A stretch of 64,000 bases of DNA from Peromyscus leucopus (lineage: Eukaryota > Chordata > Mammalia > Rodentia > Cricetidae): NCBI RefSeq assembly GCF_004664715.2, contig NC_051073.1, forward strand, positions 58,879,879 through 58,943,878, given 5' to 3'. The notes under the pieces were generated by a model. It was not told where the DNA came from. It made no database searches and was given only the letters and a program-made list of their open reading frames with translations. Of the stretch, positions 25,894 through 35,351 are shown in pieces; within the stretch, counting starts at the first letter, position 1, and each line of letters starts with the position of its first letter. The position numbers and the translations under genes are program-made.

Positions 25894-26203
25894 GTGGTTT
25901 GAATGACAATTTTCCCTAGTCTCAGGCATTTGGTTCTCAGTTAGTAGCACTGTTTGGGGCGGTTCAGGATTTGTGGCTTGCTGGAAGAAATATGACCAAC
26001 TGTAGGGACAGAGGGACTTAGGTGTCAAAGTGTCAGTCCATTCCCAGTTTCTGCTCTCTGCTTCCTGCCTGCGTTCAAGATGTGAGCTCTTAACTGTTCC
26101 TGCCTCCATGCCTGCCACATGCTACTATGTCTCGCTGCCATGTGAACTCTGAATCCTCTGGAAGCATTAAATCCAAATAAAGTCTTCCTTCTGTAAGTTA
26201 CCT
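25894..26203 (+). mobile_element. MaLR-type LTR, left part (resumes at 26839-26878)
   Basis: It starts 'tgttgtggtttgaatgac', contains 'gcactgtttgggg' and 'tgccatgtgaactctgaatcctctgg', then 'aaatccaaataaagtcttccttctgtaagttacct', the usual 3' end of rodent MaLR (ORR1/MT-like) LTRs. The expected continuation 'acctgggtatggtgttttctcagg...agtgactaa' lies at 26839-26878, past the inserted solo LTR. The family name is my inference. Confidence 0.68.
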
Positions 26204-26838
26204 TGAAAGACCCCCAGGGGAGATCTTCCTTCAGGAGAGACCCCCAAACCCAAGGAACACACCGAAACCACAGATCAGATGCAAACAGCAAGAGGGTTTA
26301 TTTAGATACACAGGTACCTGGGGCGAAGTCTCTCGGAGGACTTGCGCCCCTTCCTAGGGCAAGGGGGACTTTTTATAGGATCCCAGGGGCAGAGGCGCAG
26401 TTACAGAAGCGAGATGCATAGTTACAGGGTTCCTATTGGTTGTTTCAAAGAAGGCCAGGGTGAACTTGGGGACGTATTTTAATTCTCAGAAATTTGATGT
26501 GTGTGGCTGACTTGGCCTTGCCCAGGGTACAGTGGGTGTTTTTCCAGCCCAGCTGCTTATTCCTCAAGGCCAGGGGGCCAACCATAAATATCCTGATTTG
26601 ACTCAACGGTTTTTCTCCCAAGGCCGGTGGCCGGCCATAGTTATCTCTCTCAAGGCCGGATGGCCGGCCACAGTTATCTCTCTCTCAAGGCCGGGTGGCT
26701 GGCCATAGCTGTGAACTCCTGTTTTTCTGGTTCCTTCAGAATGGCGTTTCTTAGGCTAAGTTATTGGGACCGGGGGGGGGGGGGGGCATTTCATCGGCCC
26801 AATGCCCCATGTCCTCATAATGGAGTGGGGGTCTTTCA
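26204..26838 (-). mobile_element. Gammaretrovirus-type (ERV1) solo LTR with 4-bp target duplication
   Basis: The ends are inverted repeats, TGAAAGACCCCC at the left and GGGGGTCTTTCA at the right, the hallmark of murine-leukaemia-like LTRs. ACCT flanks both sides (26200-26203 and 26839-26842), matching the 4-bp duplication of gammaretroviruses. On the minus strand a poly(A)/R-U5 block, 'aataaaccctcttgctgtttg', shows the orientation. U3 holds three imperfect copies of a roughly 35-bp GGCCGG...GCCGGCCA..AGTTATCTC unit (26619-26712) and a poly-G run (26772-26787). No internal viral sequence remains, so it is a recombined solo LTR. Confidence 0.93.
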
Positions 26839-26884
26839 ACCTGGGTATGGTGTTTTCTCAGGAAAATAAAGAGTGACTAACGGA

Positions 26885-27281
26885 GCTGTGTGAGGGTTCG
26901 AGTAAGAACGGCCCCCCAGGCTCACATATTGGAATGCTCAGTCACCAGGGAGTGGCACTGTTCGGAAGGATGAGGAGGTGTGGCCTTGTTAAAGGAAGTG
27001 TGTCACAGGGGTGGCCTTTGAGGTTTCCATAGCCTATGCCAGGCCCAGTCTCTCCCTCTCCTTGTCTGTCTGTCTGTCTGTCTTCTGTTTGCTTGGAGAT
27101 CAGGTGTAGCTCTCAGCTACTACTCCAGAGCCGTGTATATATGCCACCATGCTCCCATCCATAATGACAATGGACTAAACCTTTGAAACTGTAAGCAAGC
27201 CCCCAGTTAAATGGTTTCTTTATAGGAGTTGCCCAGGTCACAGCATCTCCTTACAGCAGCAGAACAGTGACTGAGACAGTG
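26885..27281 (+). mobile_element. MaLR-type LTR
   Basis: 'ggctcacatattggaatgctcagtcaccagggagtggcactg...gtggccttgttaaaggaagtgtgtcac...aatggactaaacctttgaaactgtaagcaagccccc...ttgcccaggtcacagcatctcc...acagtgactgagaca' is the familiar rodent MaLR (MT-like) LTR, nearly complete, with a (TCTG)n run inside. It lies end to end with the previous MaLR LTR. Confidence 0.72.
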
Positions 27282-27529
27282 TGTATACCTAGAGAAGATC
27301 TTCTCCCAGTCTGTGCACTGAGTCTTTGCTGTTTCCATCGCTGTGAAGATGTTCTTTTCTTCTGTGCAGACCTACTGTTATGTATAGACACTGACTAGAC
27401 ACCTCTCTGTAAAATCCTTGCCTGCATCCATACCTTGAAATATTTCCTCTTACTTTTTCCTTTAACAATTTCAGAGTTTCAGATCTTACATTAAAGTCTT
27501 TGATCTACTTAAAATTGCCTCATTTTTTC

Positions 27530-27582
27530 TATTAATTTATGTGAATGAGTGCTTTGCACATCGTGCGTGCGTGCGTGCGTGC

Positions 27583-27616
<34 letters not shown>

Positions 27617-27747
27617 ACATGCATGAGTGTATCCACATGCCTATGAATATAGTTGAGAGTGACCAGGTGGGTTCTGGGAACCTAACCTGTGTCTTCTGCA
27701 AGAAATTCAAGTGCTTTTAATAGCTGAACCATCTCTCCAACCCCAGG
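27530..27747 (-). repeat. B3-type SINE, antisense, with (TGCG)n(TG)n expansion
   Basis: The right end 'tgcttttaatagctgaaccatctctccaacccc' is an antisense B2/B3 head. A (GCGT)n/(GT)n run at 27563-27615 replaces its middle. Confidence 0.7.
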
Positions 27748-28598
27748 AAATGATTTTATACAGGATAAGAGTTTGGGGTTTAATTTCATTCTTCTGCATG
27801 TGGACATCCAATTTTCTCACCGTTTGTTGAAGAGGCTGTTTGTTTGTTTGTTTGTCTGTTTTTCTCCAATGTATAGTTTTTTGCATCTTCATCTATCCTA
27901 GATTAAGAATTGGTCTTTATTACCAATGTATTATTTATTTTATAACTGCTGAGAAGACTGTTTTTTCTTCAGTGTTTAGAAAGTGTTCTGTATGTCTGTT
28001 AGGTCCATTTGACATATAATGTCACTTAATTCAGATATTTCTCTGTTTTTGTCTAGATGTTTACCCAGCTATTGGTGAGCATAGGGTGCTGAAGATACCC
28101 ACTATTATTGTATTAGGGTTAATCTTCGTCTTTGCATCTAGCTGTGTTTGCTTTATGAAATTAGATGCAGCTGTGTTTGTTGTGTTTATGTCTAAAGGAT
28201 TAGTTCACTTAACTTGCTTGAACTTCCTTAGTAGTTAGTAGTCAGGAATTCTTTTGCCCTGTTTTTATCGTGGAAAGTTTCTCTTCTTTTATGACAGATA
28301 ATTCTGCTTCATGTATAGTGGTCAAGATTGGTGGTTGTGGTCTTTCAGAGTTTAAGTCATTTCCAAGGCCTCCTGGATTTTAGTTTCTGTTGAGAAGTCA
28401 GCTGTGATTTAGAAGGGTCTGCCTGTCTATGTGACATGTCCTTTCTCTATCTTGTATACTTATTGTTTTGAGTATAATGCAGTGTGGATTATTTGCTGGT
28501 CCTGCCTGTTTGTTGCCTGCTCCTTTGTACCTTAATAGACATCTTTTGCCCTAGATTTGGAAATGTTTGTGTTATGTTATTGAAAAGGTTTTCTCTCA

Positions 28599-28790
28599 TG
28601 GGTTAGAAAGATGGCTCAGTGGTTAAGACCTCTTCCAGAGGGTCCTCAGTGGATTCTCAGCACCCAAGTTTCAGCTCCAGGGGATCCCATGTCCCTGGCC
28701 TCTGAGCACACCTGTTGTCACGTGCACATGCCTACAAACAGACACAGAGGCATATACATAATTAAAAATAATAAAAATAAGTCTTTTAAG
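28599..28790 (+). repeat. B2-type SINE
   Basis: The head 'gggttagaaagatggctcagtggttaagacc' and 'cagcacccaagtttcagctccagg' are B2-like, with an A-rich tail 'aattaaaaataataaaaataag'. Confidence 0.8.
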
Positions 28791-29149
28791 AAAGATATAA
28801 AAGATCATTTTAGAAAGATAAAATCTTCCTCTTTCTAATCCCACAATTCATGCATTCTTTTCTTGACATCCCAAATGTTGTAGCTTAGTAAAATATCCTA
28901 ATCACTGAATGTTGCAATTCCTCTACCTTGTCTTCAAGTTCTATTATTCTGTGTTCATCTTAATCCAACCTGTTGGTAAGAGTTTCCATGGAGCTTATTT
29001 CACTTATTGAAATATTTACTTCCGGTATTTCAGGGTTTTTTTTTTTTTTTCTCAGTATTTTGCTTTATTGAAGTCTTCTTTCATATCCTCTATTGACTTC
29101 CTTACTTCATTCAGAAAGTACATTAGACATTTTTGGATCCTAGAAAACA

Positions 29150-30115
29150 ACTGAATAAAAACATTGCTGCTAATGTGATGCAAGGGGTGGGGTCCATCCC
29201 AAGCTGGCAGTGGAACTTGGCAGTGTGGGTCACCACGTGTCACCAGCCTCACAGGCATGACAGATGTAAGAGTGTTCATGGATTTCCCTCCATGATTTAA
29301 GAGAGCTGCTGAGGCCAGGCAGCAGATGGCATGAAGGCCCTTGGAGGGCAGGGGTCTATGAGAGGCCATTACATGAAGGTGTTGAAAGTGAAGCCTGGGT
29401 TACAGCAGAGACCCCAAGATGTTGGAAATGCCAAAACTGTGGGGTATCTGCCAAGCAGAATTGCTTACTGGAAAAATAGAATCAGCCCAAGAGAAAGCTA
29501 TGTGCTCTAGGCAATAAAGCTGGAAGGGCGGAGCTTGCCAAGCCCTGTAACAGAGGACCAGGGGCTACAGAATTTGTTTGAACTGCTGGGTTCAGGTCTT
29601 GCTTTGTTCCAGTGCTTCCTTGCTGTGTCTCAGCCCCCATTTTGGAATGGTAATGTATGTTCCCACTGTGTTGCGAGTACGGAATCTGCTTTTTGGTTTG
29701 TTTTTTTGTAAGGGGTTACAATTTAAGAGATTGCCTTGAGTCTCAGAAGAGACCTTGGACTTTTAAACATTATTGAAACTGTGGGGACTTTTGAAATTGA
29801 ACTACATGCATTTTGCATTATGGTATTGCCATGAGTCTGTTGTGGCCAGAAAGTGGCATGCAGTGTTTTGAATGTGAAATGTCCCTCATAGTCTCAGGAA
29901 CTGAGTGGGTGACGCTGTTTGGGGAGGTTTGGCCTTCCTGAGGGCAGATGCTGAAATGAAAAAGCCTTGTCTATTTCCGGTTTGCTCTCTCTGCAGCAGG
30001 CTTGCAGTTCAAGCTGTGAGCTCTCAGCTTCCTGTTCCTGATGACTGCAGCCACACTGCTACCATGGATTCATCTTGTGGATCCACGAGCCAAAAACAAA
30101 TGCTCTTAGCAACAT
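29150..30115 (+). mobile_element. MaLR-like internal remnant followed by LTR
   Basis: 29386-29860 ('gaagcctgggttacagcagagaccccaagatgttgg', 'aattgcttactgg', 'ggggttacaatttaagagattgcc') resembles MaLR internal sequence. It is followed by an LTR-like part from 29858 ('tgttttgaatgtgaaatgtccctcatag...gcactgtttggggagg'-type order) that stops near 30115. It is degraded, with no intact reading frame. The classification is from remembered consensus order. Confidence 0.5.
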
Positions 30116-30236
30116 AATGAGTTTAGACAAAGTGAATGTTACTAGTCTGCTGTTTTCATGCAAACAGTGCTTAGTGATGCAACCTTTGTGTGCTTGTGTC
30201 TTATGTTAGCTGCCATGAGTGACTGAGCCTGCCTAC

Positions 30237-30450
30237 CTGCCTTTTCTCCCCCCCTTCCTCTCCCTGCCTGCCTGCCTTTCTTCCTCCTCCCTCCCCTTCC
30301 TTCCCTCCTCCCTTCCTCCTTCCCTCCCTCTTCCTTCCTTCCTTCCTTTCTCCCTCCCTCTTCCTGCCTTTCTTCCCCCTCCCTTCCTCTTCCCTTCCCT
30401 CTCTCCCTACCTCCTTCTCTCCCCCCTCTGTCCCCAAATGCCTGCCTGCC
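30237..30450. repeat. Polypyrimidine (CCTT/CCCTCC)n tract
   Basis: About 200 bases almost free of purines on the plus strand, built of CTTCC, CCTGC and CCCTCC words. It includes near-mirror-symmetric blocks such as 'cttccttccttcc'. Confidence 0.93.
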
Positions 30451-31193
30451 TTTTGTACGTTGAGCTATTTTCTCAATTTTATGGAAAGTTTATTTAATTT
30501 TCATTGTTTTTATTATTTGAGAATTTCATACATGCATATACTATGTTCTGATCAATCTGTTGTCCCTACCCCCGATTCCCTCCTTTCCAATTCCCCCTGT
30601 ATCCTCACCATCATTTTTTCCCTCTCAACTTCAGGTGGCTGTTTGTTTGTTTGTTTGTTTGTTTGGAGCCAAGATCTCTGTTTTCCCAGGCCAGCCAGAA
30701 CCCCCTGATCCTCCTGCTCCTGCCTCCCTCTGCCTAGTATTTTTAATTGTTATTTTATGTATGTCATGCCTGTTTTCCGCAAAGGGCAGGGGAGGAAACT
30801 GGCATCCACTGAAACCGAAGTTACAGACAGCTAGCTGTAAATGTGCTCTTTTAAAAATGCACTGATCCACCCGCATGTACAGACGCAGAACCTTCTCCTG
30901 GAGTGTAGGGCGCCTCCCGAGGAGGGCTGTACCCTGCAGAAAGCTGTGAGTCATTCTTTTTAACTCATTTGTATTATGCCGTGGAGACAATAAGCTATAA
31001 CTTCTCATTTTACTAGTAGTAAGCATTGAGATATTTTCCTATCTTTGGTGCCATAAACAAGACAGCATTGAACATTTACACATGATGCGCTTTTGGACAA
31101 GTGGAAGGGACAAGCCAAGCGTGGCTTTGGAATTGGGGCCTACCTGCTTCAGCCTCGTGATAGCGGTGGCTAGCTGGGTTCCTCTTCTCCAGC
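30451..31193. other. Degraded L1-like antisense sequence before the minisatellite
   Basis: 'ttgagaatttcatacatgcatatac' (30518-30542) and 'tggtgccataaacaagacagcattgaac' (31048 on) resemble antisense L1 3' parts, separated by a (GTTT)n run and unassigned sequence. Confidence 0.45.
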
Positions 31194-33351
31194 GTGCTGG
31201 GGACAGTGGTGCTGGGGGACAGTGGTGCTGGGGACAGTGGTGCTGGGGACAGGGTGCTGGGAGTGGTGCGGGAGGGGTGGTGGTGCTGGGGACAGTGGTG
31301 CTGGGGACAGTGGTGCTGAGGGACAGTGGTGCTGGGGACAGTGGTGCTGAGTGGTGCTGGGACAGTGGTGCTGGGACAGTGGTGCTGGGGAGTGCAGTGG
31401 TGCTGGGGACAGTGGTGCTGGGGACAGTGGTGCTGAGGGACAGTGGTGCTGGGGACAGTGGTGTGGGTGCTGGGGACAGTGGTGCTGGGGACAGTGGTGC
31501 TGGGGACAGTGGTGCTGGGGACAGTGGTGCTGGGGACAGTGGTGCTGGGGACAGTGGTGCTGGGACAGTGGTGCTGGGGACAGTGGTGAGTGGGCTGGGA
31601 CAGTGGTGCTGGGGACAGTGGTGCTGAGTGGTGCTGGGACAGTGGTGCTGAGTGGTGCTGAGTGGTACAGTGGTGCTGGGACAGTGGTGCTGGGGACAGT
31701 GGTGCTGAGTGGTGCTGGGGACAGTGGTGCTGGGGACGTGGTGCTGGGGCAGTGGGACAGTGGTGCTGAGTGGTGCTGGGGACAGTGGTGCTGAGTGGTG
31801 CTGGGGACAGTGGTGCTGAGTGGTGCTGGGGACAGTGGTGCTGGGGACAGTGGTGCTGGGGACAGTGGTGCTGGGGACAGTGGTGCTGGGGACAGTGGTG
31901 CTGAGTGGTGCTGGGGACAGTGGTGCTGGGGACAGTGGTGCTGGGGGACAGTGGTGCTGGGGACAGTGGTGCTGTGGGACAGTGGTGCTGGGGACAGTGG
32001 TGCTGAGTGGTGCTGGGGACAGTGGTGCTGGGGGACAGTGGTGCTGGGGACAGTGGTGCTGAGTGTGCTGGGGACAGTGGTGCTGGGGACAGTGGTGCTG
32101 AGTGGTGCTGGGGACAGTGGTGCTGAGTGGTGCTGGGACAGTGGTGCTGGGGACAGTGGTGCTGGGGACAGTGGTGCTGAGTGGTGCTGGGGACAGTGGT
32201 GCTGGGGGACAGTGGTGCTGGGGACAGTGGTGCTGGGGACAGTGGTGCTGAGTGGTGCTGGGGACAGTGGTGCTGAGTGGTGCTGGGACAGTGGTGCTGG
32301 GACAGTGGTGCTGAGTGGTGCTGGGACAGTGGTGCTGGGGGACAGTGGTGCTGGGGACAGTGGTGCTGGGCAGTGGTGCTGGGGACAGTGGTGCTGAGTG
32401 GTGCTGGGACAGTGGTGCTGGGGACAGTGGTGCTGGGGACAGTGGTGCTGGGGACAGTGGTGCTGGGGAGTGGTGCTGGGACAGTGGTGCTGGGGACAGT
32501 GGTGCTGAGTGGTGCTGGGGACAGTGGTGCTGGGGACAGTGGTGCTGGGGGACAGTGGTGCTGGGTGGACAGTGGTGCTGGAAGTGGTGCTGGGGACAGT
32601 GGTGCTGGGGACAGTGGTGCTGGGGACAGTGGTGCTGAGTGGTGCTGGGGACAGTGGTGCTGAGTGGGACAGTGGTGCTGGGGACAGTGGTGCTGGGGAC
32701 AGTGGTGCTGGGGACAGTGGTGCTGGGACAGTGGTGCTGGGACAGTGGTGCTGGAGTGGTGCTGGGGACAGTGGTGCTGGGGACAGTGGTGCTGAGTGGT
32801 GCTGGGGACAGTGGTGCTGGGGACAGTGGTGCTGAGTGACAGTGGTGCTGAGTGGTGCTGGGGACAGTGGTGCTGAGTGGTGCTGGGGACAGTGGTGCTG
32901 AGTGGTGCTGGGGACAGTGGTGCTGAGTGGTGCTGGGGACAGTGGTGCTGGGACAGTGGTGCTGGGGACAGTGGTGCTGGGGACAGTGGTGCTGAGTGGT
33001 GCTGGGGACAGTGGTGCTGGGGACAGTGGTGCTGGGGACAGTGGTGCTGAGTGGTGCTGGGGACAGTGGTGCTGAGTGGTGCTGGGGACAGTGGTGCTGG
33101 GGACAGTGGTGCTGAGTGGTGCTGGGGACAGTGGTGCTGAGTGGTGCTGGGTGCTGGGGACAGTGGTGCTGGGGACAGTGGTGCTGGGGACAGTGGTGCT
33201 GGGGACAGTGGTGCTGGGGACAGTGGTGCTGGGACGTGGTGCTGAGTGGTGGGGACAGTGGTGCTGAGTGACAGTGGTGCTGAGTGGTGCTGGGGACAGT
33301 GGTGCTGGGGACAGTGGTGCTGGGGACAGTGGTGCTGGGGACAGTGGTGCT
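31194..33351. repeat. G-rich minisatellite, 15-bp unit GGGGACAGTGGTGCT
   Basis: About 2.16 kb of uninterrupted tandem repeat. Two unit types dominate: the 15-mer (with 14-base variants lacking one G) and a 10-mer GAGTGGTGCT, which looks like the 15-mer after loss of GGGAC. The 10-mer almost always stands singly between 15-mers, so 25-bp dimers recur (e.g. 32848-32950). None of the minus-strand frames of the 15-mer contains a stop, which produces a 747-codon open frame (33413-31170) with no protein logic. It lies between the 3' ends of STXBP5L and POLQ. Confidence 0.97.
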
Positions 33352-33943
33352 TGCATTTCCGCTACTCTCAGACTTTCACCTTTTTCCTTTATGACGAAAC
33401 CTGAAAATGACATTTTAAATGGAATTTTCTAATGATAAGCAGTGTATTTACATGTCATTAGACCTTTAATTCCTTATTTATAACTTTCTGTCAATTTTGA
33501 CTATTGGGGGACATAGTTGTGTTACGGGGCTCCTGAAGAAGGGGGCTGGGCCTCTCCACTTCCCCTGGATTATTTGATTTTGAATACTGGGACTGATGCC
33601 ACCACGCAGACTCGAAGAGGATGTGAACTCTTTTATCAGGCACACAGATGGGGCCCTCTAGGGAACAGACAAGGTGAGGAAATAGGGAGAAGCCAGTTGA
33701 AGTGTGCACTGTGTAAGAAGGGGTTTAATCAGTCTGAAATCTGTCGAGGAACTGAAGAATGTAGCCTCTAGGCTTTCTTCTGGGGTCACTCAGATGAGGA
33801 TTAAATTGGAGTAAGGATGAAAACTTGTGCTGAAATATCAAAGATAGAATGCAATTCTTTAGTACAAGTCATTTGTCTAGTATTGAGTTTTTTCATTATG
33901 ACTAGAAATTAAATAACTTATTTTATGAAAATTATTTTTGTTT

Positions 33944-33945
<2 letters not shown>
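33352..33945. other. Unassigned flank of the minisatellite
   Basis: 33500-33780 looks like a degraded LTR read on the minus strand ('gataaaagagttcacatcctcttcgagtctgcg' order), but I cannot assign a family. I see no gene. Confidence 0.35.

Positions 33946-33980
<35 letters not shown>
33946..33980. repeat. (GT)n microsatellite
   Basis: About 17 GT units. Confidence 0.95.
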
Positions 33981-33982
<2 letters not shown>

Positions 33983-34544
33983 CACATTAGCTGTATATAA
34001 TGGGATTCATTGATCCCCCATACATGCAGATACTGTGCACTGATTTATTATTCCCCTTCTGTACCCCTGCCCCCCACTCTCCCTGATCACTTTCCTAATC
34101 CCTAGCACTCACTATTTCGCTTTTAGGCCAGCTCTTTGTTTTTAAATTTCCACACACGAGACAAGCATGTAACACCTGTCTTTCTGTGTCTGGCTTTCTG
34201 TTGTCTTTAACATGATGCCCCCAGTTCTGCTTTGTAAATGACAGGCTTTCATTTTTTACAGCTCAGTAAGACTCTGTGGTGGATATATCTGTATCTATTA
34301 TTCTGTTGATGGCCACCTAAGGTGAATCCCACTTAGCTATAGGTAAGCTTGCCATAAAGATGGATATACAGGGAGCTGGTTCCATACCCTTTGGATATGT
34401 GCCCAAAGATAGCGAGGTACATAGCAATTCCAGTTTCAGGCTTTTGAGGAGTCTCCACTATGCTTTCCAACATAGCTACACAAATTTACACTCTCACTGA
34501 ATGTGTGTGTTCTTTTTCATCTGTGTCCTTTGTAGATGTAACCA

Positions 34545-34985
34545 ACTGTCTTACTAAATAAGAAACACAGAACCAATGCAAAGAAGAAAGCCAAGAGATC
34601 AGAGCTAAGAGCCTTACCCACCTGCTGCAGCTAGCCTCTTCAGCCAAGAGACCTCTCCAAAAAAGAGACCTACTTCCTGTATGTTTGTCTTTATATAGTC
34701 TTTCTGTTCTGCCTTCTCATTGGTTGTAAACCCAAACACATGACTGCCTCATCACTGCCTGTCTGTAGAGACTTCCAGGTCTTCTATGGTTGGTATTGAG
34801 ATTAAAGGTGTGTGTCTCCAATGCTGGCTGTATGCTTGAACACACAGAGATCTACCTAGCTCTGTCTACCAAGTGCTGGGATTAAAGGTGTGCACCATCA
34901 ATGCCCAGCTTTTGCTATGGCTCTAATAGCTCTGACCCCTGGGCAACTTTATTTACTAACATACAAATAAAATCACATTTCAGTA
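34545..34985 (-). mobile_element. LTR-like element with embedded B1-derived segment
   Basis: On the minus strand it runs from 'tttgtatgttagtaaataaagttgccc' through a B1-like part (the complement of 'ctgggattaaaggtgtgcacca') to a TATA-like 'gactatataaagac' and a terminal 'gtgtttcttatttagtaagac'. The layout and TATA suggest an LTR or a TATA-bearing composite. A related element is at 47305-47795. I cannot name the family. Confidence 0.5.
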
Positions 34986-35351
34986 CAAATGAAATACCAC
35001 CATAGTCCTTACCCGTGTATTTGTTGTTTGGGTTTGTTTTTTATAACAGCCATTGTAGTTGGTATGAGCTGTGAACTCATTGTAATTTTAATTTTCATTT
35101 CCTTGATGGCTAATGACATTGAACATTTCTTTCACATACTAACAGGCTACACACATTTCTCTACTGAAGTGTCTGTTTTTAGATCATTTGCCCATTTTAA
35201 AATCAGCATTCTTGTTTTTTTCCTGTTCATTGTGTATTCTAGACACTAAATATGTCACAGATGAAGAGCTAGTGAAGTTACTTCCCCTGCTGTTTGCGTT
35301 GTTGTGCAGCTCTCCAGTTTGATGCAATTGCACTTGTCAAGTTTAGTTTTG

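Larger units (their letters stand above)
25245..29145 (-). repeat. Old L1 (ORF2 region), antisense, interrupted by LTRs and SINEs
   Basis: L1-like blocks lie at 25245-25890 and 27285-29145. Signatures on the plus strand are 'catatgattgttggctatttgtatgtaatc' (25378 on), 'gttcattttgttagcacattt' and 'gtttaatttcattcttctgcatgtggac' (27778 on). At the far end, on the minus strand, 'FLNEVRKSIEDMKEDFNK' (about 29055-29110) resembles the L1 ORF1 coiled-coil region. The L1 is broken by MaLR LTRs, a gammaretroviral solo LTR, a B3 and a B2. Confidence 0.7.

Noticed and set aside
31082..33267. Several plus-strand frames of GDSGAG/VLGTV repeats
   Set aside because: They are translations of the same minisatellite, ended only where a CTGAGT unit supplies a stop. 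Not genes.
31194..33351. Possible CRISPR-like array
   Set aside because: The units are directly adjacent with no unique spacers, and the DNA is mammalian.
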